A stretch of DNA of 5,220 bases, from the NCBI GenBank assembly GCA_035544575.1, contig DATKEC010000130.1:1-5220 (forward strand), read 5' to 3'. Below are positions 1 to 5,220 of this stretch, in pieces. A model generated the notes under the pieces. That model saw only the letters and a program-made list of their open reading frames with translations, ran no database searches and was not told where the DNA came from. This stretch comes from DATHWB01 sp035544575 (GTDB taxonomy: Bacteria; Actinomycetota; Acidimicrobiia; Spongiisociales; ZC4RG35). Both the position numbers and the translations under genes were made by a program. Within the stretch, counting starts at the first letter, position 1; each line of letters starts with the position of its first letter.

Positions 1-3000
1 GTCGGTCTTGCCGATGGCACTGCACGGTCGTCGCCAGCGCTTCAGCCCAATACGCCAGGTCTCCTCCGGCGGCCGACCCCGCGGCGAGGGTGCGAGCGAT
101 GTCGACCACCGTTTCAGCGGCGCGGTCGACCTCATCCCACCCATCGGCTGCGACGGTCGCCTGGCTGAGGTCGAACAGCACCTCGAGGGAGGCGTCGAGA
201 TCCTGGCCCGACACGAACTCGACCTGCGGGCTGAGAGTCAGGCGCTCGGCGGCATCTCTGATGAGCATGGCCACGTCCCGGACCCCCTCGACCGCCTCCG
301 GCCCGGGTGCGATGCCCTGAAGTCGGGCACAACCCACCGATACCGCCAGCAGATGACCGGCCAGGTTGCCGCTGTCCACCGTCGAGACGTAGCGGGGAAT
401 CAGGGGTTCGAGCGAAACCGTGTCATACCAATTGAGCAGGTGACCCTGGAACCGTTCGAGCCTGTCAAAGGTGGCGAGGGTGTTCTCGAGCCTCGAGACC
501 ACCTCCTGGACACTGATCCAACCGAACTCCCTGGCCGAGAGCACTGTGAGCAGGTACAGGCCGATGTTGGTGGGCGATGTCCGGTGGGCGACTACCCCGG
601 TGTCCTCCTGGAAGTTGTCCGGCGGCAGCCAATGGTCCTCTTCGGTGACGAAGCGTTCGAAGAAGCGCCACGTCCGGCGACCGCTCTGACGGAGGAGGTC
701 GCGCTCGTCGTCGGTGGCCGGGTCGGACACGCGGGCGGGTACCGGGATGCTCGCCCAATGAGCGAGGAGCGGAGCGGCCACCCACATTCCCGACCACACG
801 AGCGCGGCAACGACTGCCTCGGGCTTCACCGTTGCGGCCGCGACAGCGCCCCCCAGTCCCACCACCATCGACGGCGCCATGCGCCGGACGAAGGCCGACC
901 TGTCGAGTCCGAACTGGCGTTCGGTGTCCTCTGCCGTCACCCAGTTGAGGAGATTCTTCCGGGAGATCGCCAGCCGCCAGAGGGTGAGGACGATGGCTTC
1001 GGTGGTCCTGACCGCCTGGTGGGCGATGAACGCCGCCTGCAAGACGAGGCGGCCCCCAACCCGGGCAGCGTCGAGCCACCACCGACTCAGCCGGACGGCT
1101 CCCGGGGTGGTCGTCCGGCGCGGGATCATCCTTTCGAACAAGGGCAGCAGCGCCGGAGCAGCAATCGCAAAGACGACGAAGCCAGTCCATGGCCACACGG
1201 GAACGCCGGGTACGAGGAAGGAGGCGAGAAGCGTGAAGAGCGCGCCGACCGGACTGAGACTGCGACGGAGGTTGTCCACCATCTTGAGGCGGGCAACGGG
1301 TGGGAGCCTTCCTTGGCGACCGAGGATCCACGGGAGGAGTTGCCAATCGCCCCGGACCCACCGGTGCTGACGGGCGAGGGCGACCTCGTAGTGGCTCGGA
1401 AACTCCTCGAACACCTCGATGTTGGAGACCAAACCTGCGCGGGCGAACGAGCCTTCGAAAAGGTCATGGCTGAGGAGAGCGTTCTCTGGGAGTCGACCCG
1501 CGAGGGCGGCTTCGAACGCATCCACGTCGTAGATGCCCTTGCCGGCATAGGAGCCTTCGTGGAACACGTCCTGGTACACGTCACTGACCGCCGCGGCGTA
1601 GGGGTCGATGCCGGCCGGTGGGAAGAACACCCGCTGGAAGTAGCTGGTACCGCCCGCACCCAGGAAGGCCGTCACCCGGGGCTGAAGGACTCCGTAGCCC
1701 TCCACGACGCGCCCGAGCGGCTCGTCGACGCGGGCGCGGTTGAGGGGGTGAGCCATGGTCGCCACGAGACGGGTGGCCGCCCCAGGCGGAATACGCGTGT
1801 CCTGATCGAGCGCGATGACGTACCGGACGCGCTCGGGAATCGGACCGTGGCCGGGAATGAAGCTGGTGTCGCTCGCCCCCCGAAGGAGTCGGTTCAGTTC
1901 GTTGAGCTTGCCGCGCTTGCGTTCCCAACCCATGTACCGACCCTCGCCGGGGTTGAAGAGCCGCTTGCGGTGGAGCAGGAGGAATCGATCCGTCCCTCCT
2001 GGCGCCGGACCATGTCGGGAGTTGAGCGCGTCGATCCCGCGCTTCGCGATCTGGAGGAGTTCGCCGTCGGCAGGTTCCTCAGGTACGTCAGCGTCGCGCC
2101 AGTCGGTCAGCAGCGCGAAGTGGAACTCGCCCTCGGGTGAGGCGAGGAAGTGGACCTCGAGGCGTTCCACGAGTTCCTCGATCTGTGCGGGCCGCGACAG
2201 CATCGCCGGAATCGCAACCAGGGTTCGCAGTTCCTCCGTGGGCCCATCCCGGAGGGCGAGTGATGGGAGTTCCTTCGGCTGGGTGAGGGCGGCGACGGCC
2301 CGATTCACCACCGTCATCGCGATGTCGGTGGCAGGGAGAACAGCCAGAGCGGCCATCAGCCAGCGCCATGTGGAACCAGGCTCGATGGTGAGGATCGGGA
2401 TCGCCACGGCAAGGGCCGTCACGCCCACGATCGAGCCGACGTAGAGGACCTCCGCGTTTCGCCGCCCGAACCGACCGAGCAGCGTCCTGACCTTGGGGCG
2501 GTATCCGACCTCTCGTTCGAGCCGCTGGCGGCCCTTCCCGAGAAGGAAGTAGCCCGGATCGTGTTCACGGCGATCTTCGAGTTGGGCTCCAGCCAGTCGA
2601 AGCGTGGCTTCGGTCACCTCGAGTTCGGATGCTCCGGACCCTCGGGAGAGGTCTTCGATCGCATGGCGATAGCGGCTGCGGGTTCCGGAGCTCATCTCGC
2701 GATGAGAACTCTCTTCGCCCAGAGTCCTGTCAACCAGGCTGAGCCCTTCTACGAACTGCGCCCATTCGAACGAGCTGATGGTGCGGAGACTTGTGATGAT
2801 GTTGCGCACGGTCAGGTTGGTTGCTACCTGCCGATGCTGAGTCTCTTCGACGATGTCGTCAGGGGCCGTGTCCTCTTCAGCTAGACGAGTGAGTAACCAG
2901 TTGAGCCCGGCCGTGGTCTCCGGGTCGTGGTCTCTGAGGCGCTGGATGAGCTGGACGGTGAACGGTTGAGGGAGTCCGCCTGCGGCCGTGCGCTCGAGCG

Positions 3001-3637
3001 TTGCCTGGGCCTCGGCGACGCTGCCTCCCCCCACCCCCAACAAGCCGTCGGCCACTTCATCGGCGCTTCCCCTCAGTCTCCGTGCCTTGACGATGTCCTC
3101 AGCCAATCTCCGCAGGTTCTCGACCAGGATCAGTCGGAGGGTGACCGGCAGGGCCCAGAGTTCGCCAATGGTGAGCGGCTGGACCTCCTGGTACGCATCG
3201 ATGAACCGACGGAGGGCATCGGGGTCGAACCGGCTGTCGAGATGTGCGACGAAGGCCCAGGCGATTCCGAACACGCGCGGATAGCCCGCGAGGTGGCCGC
3301 CCTCCAGCTTCGGCAGCTGCCGGTAGTAGGAGGATGGAAGACTCTCGCGGATCTCGCGCAGTTGTCGCTCGACCAGATGGAAGTTGTCCACCAGCCACTC
3401 GGCCGCCGGCGTGAGCAAGGCCTCCTCCCGGATCGCAGCCGACAACTCCCGGTACGAGGCGAGCAGCACCGAGCCATTGTCCGACAGACGCCGCGTGATG
3501 AGCCCGAGGCGGCCTCCGCGCCGGATCGTCTCCTGAGCATCGGCGAGGGTCCTGGCGTGCTGCTCCAGCCGTTCGACGCTGAACAACTCCGCCCGGATGG
3601 GCTCACGTCCGCGCGCGAGGGGCGAAGAGGAGGACAC
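1..3637 (-). CDS. ndvB: Cyclic beta-1,2-glucan synthase (NdvB/ChvB/Cgs family), N-terminal 1212 codons, 3' end beyond the window
   Basis: Inner-membrane enzyme that, in characterised homologues, polymerises UDP-glucose into beta-1,2-glucan and cyclises it. The frame is open from GTG 3637 to base 1. Family blocks in order: PIRAELFSVERLEQHA (residues 13-28); WLVDNFHLVERQLREI (81-96); PLTIGELWALPVTLRL (154-169); two hydrophobic segments (about 396-414 and 423-443); the GT84 domain (about 473-770) with MGWERKRGKL (569-578), the DxD-type D611-Q-D613, EGSYAGKGIYDVDAF (694-708), SHDLFEG (D725, E728) and Q757-H-R-W760 followed by VRGDW. Further hydrophobic segments lie near 795-812, 816-834, 920-936 and 940-960. 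The linker carries FVTEEDHWLPPDNFQED (from 999), NWYD (1069-1072) and YVSTVDSGNLAGHLL (from 1083), which normally lead into the cyclisation (GH189/glucoamylase-like) and GH94 domains, outside the window. Full family members are roughly 2800 residues, so under half is visible. An in-frame TAG at 3649-3647 limits the start; GTG 3637 is the first start after it. All catalytic GT motifs are intact. The family is near certain; the exact glucan product is inferred. Confidence 0.94.
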   Translation of the reverse strand, partial: MSSSSPLARGREPIRAELFSVERLEQHARTLADAQETIRRGGRLGLITRRLSDNGSVLLASYRELSAAIREEALLTPAAEWLVDNFHLVERQLREIRESLPSSYYRQLPKLEGGHLAGYPRVFGIAWAFVAHLDSRFDPDALRRFIDAYQEVQPLTIGELWALPVTLRLILVENLRRLAEDIVKARRLRGSADEVADGLLGVGGGSVAEAQATLERTAAGGLPQPFTVQLIQRLRDHDPETTAGLNWLLTRLAEEDTAPDDIVEETQHRQVATNLTVRNIITSLRTISSFEWAQFVEGLSLVDRTLGEESSHREMSSGTRSRYRHAIEDLSRGSGASELEVTEATLRLAGAQLEDRREHDPGYFLLGKGRQRLEREVGYRPKVRTLLGRFGRRNAEVLYVGSIVGVTALAVAIPILTIEPGSTWRWLMAALAVLPATDIAMTVVNRAVAALTQPKELPSLALRDGPTEELRTLVAIPAMLSRPAQIEELVERLEVHFLASPEGEFHFALLTDWRDADVPEEPADGELLQIAKRGIDALNSRHGPAPGGTDRFLLLHRKRLFNPGEGRYMGWERKRGKLNELNRLLRGASDTSFIPGHGPIPERVRYVIALDQDTRIPPGAATRLVATMAHPLNRARVDEPLGRVVEGYGVLQPRVTAFLGAGGTSYFQRVFFPPAGIDPYAAAVSDVYQDVFHEGSYAGKGIYDVDAFEAALAGRLPENALLSHDLFEGSFARAGLVSNIEVFEEFPSHYEVALARQHRWVRGDWQLLPWILGRQGRLPPVARLKMVDNLRRSLSPVGALFTLLASFLVPGVPVWPWTGFVVFAIAAPALLPLFERMIPRRTTTPGAVRLSRWWLDAARVGGRLVLQAAFIAHQAVRTTEAIVLTLWRLAISRKNLLNWVTAEDTERQFGLDRSAFVRRMAPSMVVGLGGAVAAATVKPEAVVAALVWSGMWVAAPLLAHWASIPVPARVSDPATDDERDLLRQSGRRTWRFFERFVTEEDHWLPPDNFQEDTGVVAHRTSPTNIGLYLLTVLSAREFGWISVQEVVSRLENTLATFDRLERFQGHLLNWYDTVSLEPLIPRYVSTVDSGNLAGHLLAVSVGCARLQGIAPGPEAVEGVRDVAMLIRDAAERLTLSPQVEFVSGQDLDASLEVLFDLSQATVAADGWDEVDRAAETVVDIARTLAAGSAAGGDLAYWAEALATTVQCHRQDR

Positions 3638-3643
3638 CTCCGA

Positions 3644-3649
3644 ACACTA
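3644..3649 (-). promoter_or_regulatory. Possible -10 box (TAGTGT) for a leaderless glucan synthase transcript
   Basis: TAGTGT fits the TAnnnT -10 consensus and ends six bases before GTG 3637, so transcription would start at or next to the start codon. The only purine-rich stretch, GGAG at 3641-3638, touches the start codon and is too close to act as a normal Shine-Dalgarno. Leaderless mRNAs are common in actinobacteria. No convincing -35 (TTGACA-like) element lies 16-18 bases upstream. A TATACC at about 3680-3685 is another candidate -10 and would give a leader of about 40 bases. This is inference from spacing. Confidence 0.3.
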
Positions 3650-3810
3650 CGTCGGTTGACGCCCTTCGTCGTGTCCGGCGGGTATACCGATCGGACCACG
3701 TTGTTCTCGGCGTTCAGAGTCGGATCCACTGCCTGCACCTGACGATCTCGAGTCATTCATGCGGACAGTCGTGGCCGCTCTCCCGACTGAGCGCGGTGGG
3801 TGCCGACGGT

Positions 3811-4161
3811 TCAGTCGTCAGTCGTCTCGGCTTCGGTCGTCTCGGCTTCGGTCGACGCGACGTCGGTCGTTTTCACCTCAGATGTCGATGCCTCCGCGTG
3901 GGTTTCCTCCGCCTGCCGGCGGTCGGCGATCCGCACCACGAGTACGGCAACGATGGCGAGGACCGCGCTTCCCACCAGCCCTGGAGCGTCGATGGCGATC
4001 TCGTCGGAGAACAGCAAGTTCCCGACGATTCCGCCGATCAGTCCGGCCGCTCCCCCGGTACCCGTCACCCCTGCCAGAGATGACGTCTCCGACCTGGTGA
4101 AGCGGGCGAGCACTCCCACCACTAGCCCCACCCCGATGTAGACCGCGATCGCTGCACCCAT
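3811..4161 (-). CDS. GlsB/YeaQ/YmgE-type small membrane protein with acidic Thr/Glu-rich tail
   Basis: A complete 116-residue protein. Three hydrophobic segments are visible: residues 4-20, a Gly-rich one at about 31-51 (GTGGAAGLIGGIVGNLLF), and about 61-79 (GLVGSAVLAIVAVLVVRIA). This three-helix, glycine-rich layout of about 80 residues is that of the transglycosylase-associated (GlsB/YeaQ/YmgE) family of small stress-related membrane proteins, whose biochemical role is not established. The basic patch DRRQ (80-83) after helix 3 is followed by a 30-residue hydrophilic tail rich in Thr, Glu, Asp and Ala, ending in two copies of EAETT and then DD. The tail is an addition to the usual short form. 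The ATG at 4161 is supported by a strong AGGAGG four bases upstream. The gene lies 156 bp after the HNH gene and 173 bp before the glucan synthase, in the same direction. The family call rests on length and topology; it could instead be an unrelated small membrane protein. Confidence 0.8.
   Translation of the reverse strand: MGAAIAVYIGVGLVVGVLARFTRSETSSLAGVTGTGGAAGLIGGIVGNLLFSDEIAIDAPGLVGSAVLAIVAVLVVRIADRRQAEETHAEASTSEVKTTDVASTEAETTEAETTDD
3821..3850. repeat. Tandem 15-bp repeat, two perfect copies, in the 3' end of the GlsB-like gene
   Basis: The plus-strand unit GTCGTCTCGGCTTCG occurs at 3821-3835 and again at 3836-3850, and the next bases (GTCG, 3851-3854) begin a third partial copy. Because 15 is a multiple of three, the repeat stays in frame and encodes EAETT twice near the C-terminus of the small membrane protein. 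The upstream tail (TDVAST) looks like a degraded related unit. The layout suggests slippage expansion in a low-constraint tail. Confidence 0.85.
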
Positions 4162-4165
4162 CGTT

Positions 4166-4172
4166 CCTCCTC
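4166..4172 (-). promoter_or_regulatory. Shine-Dalgarno (GAGGAGG) for the GlsB-like gene
   Basis: Reading leftwards, GAGGAGG is followed by AACG and then ATG at 4161. This is a near-perfect match to the anti-Shine-Dalgarno sequence with a slightly short 4-base spacer, and it fixes the start of the small membrane protein. It contrasts with the glucan synthase start, which has no usable Shine-Dalgarno. Confidence 0.75.
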
Positions 4173-4230
4173 GTGTGACTGCGTCTCATGGTGGTCGCTC
4201 GAAGGGCCCGCGTCGACAGCCGACCGATCC

Positions 4231-4260
4231 GAGCGCGCAAGAGCGCCCGGCAGATGCCGG
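4231..4260. repeat. Two adjacent short inverted repeats between the HNH and GlsB-like genes
   Basis: CCGGCAGATGCCGG (4247-4260) is an inverted repeat with a six-base arm; a realistic hairpin has a five-pair GC stem and four-base loop. Next to it, GCGCAAGAGCGC (4235-4246) can form a four-pair stem with a four-base loop. Both lie after the HNH stop (4318-4320). No T-run follows on the minus strand, so this is at best a weak, non-canonical terminator or a structured leader for the small membrane protein gene. Short GC palindromes are expected by chance in such DNA. Confidence 0.35.
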
Positions 4261-4317
4261 AAGGCAGCAGCAAATGAGGTGTGAGGACGAGGGATGGATG
4301 CAGGAGAATCGACGGGA

Positions 4318-5220
4318 TCAGGGTCCGGCGCGGACCGGACGGTTCCGAAGGAACGTACGGCGCTGGGGCGGGGATTCGGGGTCGACCAACCCTCCCTGCT
4401 GGTGAATCACGACGTGATGGTGATACCAGCACACGGTGATCAGGTTGTCCGGATCGTGCTTTCCGCCTGCCGAGTAGGGGACGAGATGATGAGGCTGCAG
4501 CCGTGTCCTGGACTGACAGCCGGCGATCACACACCGATGTCCGTCCCGTTGGAGGACCAGCCGGCGGACCGCAGCAGGAATAGTCCGTGACCTCGGTGAC
4601 GTCGACACCGCGCCGGTCACATCATCGAAAACGATGACCCGTCCCGTTCCCGCACACAGGATCTCGGCGAGCGTGTTTGGCCCGACACGAGGTCCGGACA
4701 CGACACTCGCCCCCGTCTCACCATCGGTGACAGCAGCCAGTCCGCCGTCGATGAAGATCTCCGCGGCCAGATCATGCCCACCGATCTCACCGGAGAGCCA
4801 TTCGGATGCAACCGAGACGAGCCCGTCCGCCCGGTCCTGGTCGGCGGTGGTGTCCGGGTTGTCGGGAAACGAATCCACGGCCGTGTGGATCGCCTTTTCG
4901 ACGATGCGTCCGTCCACACCTGAGAGCTGCCCCCACAGTTTCCAACGGGTGTCGTCCAATGACGGCTGAATGTGAAGAAACCGGTCGGAGAACTGGTCGC
5001 ATTCATCCCGGCTGGTCATCCGCCGACGGACGGACACCATCCTGCGGACACCCGCGATGTCCCGGCCCCGGGACTCGTCGATCACATCCTGGTCGGCACC
5101 CGACTGGATCAGCATGGCTGTCGTCGCCACCCGATCCACCGTCTCACCGTGCACAAGACCCCCGTCGATCCGGTCGTCGTTGGCTCGCGCCAACGAAAGC
5201 AGCGTCCGGGCGGTGCGAAC
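4318..5220 (-). CDS. DUF222-type HNH endonuclease-like protein, C-terminal part, 5' end beyond the window
   Basis: The frame is open from the right edge to a TGA at 4320-4318, giving 300 visible codons. A TTG at 5193 could serve as a start, but nine more sense codons precede it up to the edge and family members are usually 400-500 residues, so the true start is almost certainly outside. Numbering from TTG 5193, residues 1 to about 190 match the charged, mainly helical second half of a DUF222 (13E12-repeat) region. The C-terminal HNH module (4533-4402) has C221-x4-C226 and C255-x2-H258 as the likely zinc ligands, the HH pair H235-H236, the D-N pair ending at N250, and H264 in VVIH. This is an intact HNH signature, so nuclease activity is possible, although the biological role of DUF222-HNH proteins is poorly known. 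They often occur in many copies in actinobacterial genomes, and some belong to repeated elements such as REP13E12 in mycobacteria. No methylase, toxin partner or phage gene is visible beside it. Confidence 0.9.
   Translation of the reverse strand, partial: VRTARTLLSLARANDDRIDGGLVHGETVDRVATTAMLIQSGADQDVIDESRGRDIAGVRRMVSVRRRMTSRDECDQFSDRFLHIQPSLDDTRWKLWGQLSGVDGRIVEKAIHTAVDSFPDNPDTTADQDRADGLVSVASEWLSGEIGGHDLAAEIFIDGGLAAVTDGETGASVVSGPRVGPNTLAEILCAGTGRVIVFDDVTGAVSTSPRSRTIPAAVRRLVLQRDGHRCVIAGCQSRTRLQPHHLVPYSAGGKHDPDNLITVCWYHHHVVIHQQGGLVDPESPPQRRTFLRNRPVRAGP

Noticed and set aside
465..1928. Several minus-strand frames (465-1361, 1126-1659, 1581-1928) in registers other than the synthase
   Set aside because: They lie wholly inside the glucan synthase in the wrong registers and have Arg/Pro/Ser-rich translations typical of off-frame high-GC DNA.
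8..2140. A 710-codon open reading frame on the plus strand, plus a further mirror frame at 2927-3742
   Set aside because: These frames are in exact codon register with the minus-strand glucan synthase, so they are open simply because the synthase avoids TTA, CTA and TCA codons there. The translation is rich in Gly/Arg/Glu/His with no recognisable domain, whereas the minus strand gives family motifs throughout.
3130..3756. A 208-codon minus-strand frame starting at ATG 3756, covering the gap upstream of the synthase and its first 500 bases
   Set aside because: It overlaps the conserved N-terminus of the synthase out of frame, has no Shine-Dalgarno, and its translation is Ser/Arg/Pro-rich without domain features.
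3785..3816. Inverted repeat GACTGA ... TCAGTC around the stop of the GlsB-like gene as a terminator
   Set aside because: The arms are only six bases, AT-balanced, separated by 20 bases, overlap the stop codon and are followed by no T-run on the minus strand.
4175..4590. Plus-strand frames at 4175-4405 and 4294-4590
   Set aside because: They span the HNH-to-GlsB gap and the antisense of the HNH motif region, show no domain features, and conflict with the well-supported HNH C-terminus.
4634..5006. Plus- and minus-strand frames overlapping the DUF222/HNH gene in other registers (4634-4969 plus; 4617-5006 and 4787-5002 minus)
   Set aside because: All are contained in the DUF222-HNH gene; their translations are low-complexity Ser/Pro/Arg sequences with no family signal.

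Overview
The window is GC-rich, and all three genes I can support lie on the minus strand. It looks like a chromosomal segment of a high-GC actinobacterium or a close relative. The main pointer is the DUF222-type HNH endonuclease at the right end, a family that is abundant in Actinomycetota. The GC-rich third codon positions and a likely leaderless GTG start fit this, but no marker gene fixes the lineage.

Layout, in the direction of transcription (right to left). (1) 5220-4318: the C-terminal two thirds or so of a DUF222/HNH endonuclease-like protein, whose 5' end lies beyond the window. (2) 4317-4162: a 156-bp gap with two small adjacent inverted repeats and, at its end, a strong Shine-Dalgarno. 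(3) 4161-3811: a complete 116-codon small membrane protein of the GlsB/YeaQ/YmgE (transglycosylase-associated) type, with a Thr/Glu-rich acidic tail built partly from a tandem 15-bp repeat. (4) 3810-3638: a 173-bp gap ending in a TAnnnT box six bases before the next start. (5) 3637-1: the first 1212 codons of a very large NdvB/ChvB/Cgs-type cyclic beta-1,2-glucan synthase, running off the left edge. The visible part holds the conserved N-terminal region, two membrane segments, the complete GT84 glycosyltransferase domain (DxD and QxxRW motifs present), a second membrane cluster, and the conserved linker leading to the downstream glycoside-hydrolase-type domains. Those domains are outside the window.

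The glucan synthase fills about 70% of the window. The plus strand of this region carries a 710-codon open frame that is an exact codon-phase mirror of the synthase, not a gene. No tRNA, rRNA, CRISPR array, insertion sequence or phage gene was seen.

The small GlsB-like protein and the glucan synthase are both envelope proteins, and both families have been linked to osmotic or envelope stress. They are co-oriented, but the gaps on each side are large enough for independent promoters, so a shared operon is only a possibility. The HNH gene has no obvious link to them.
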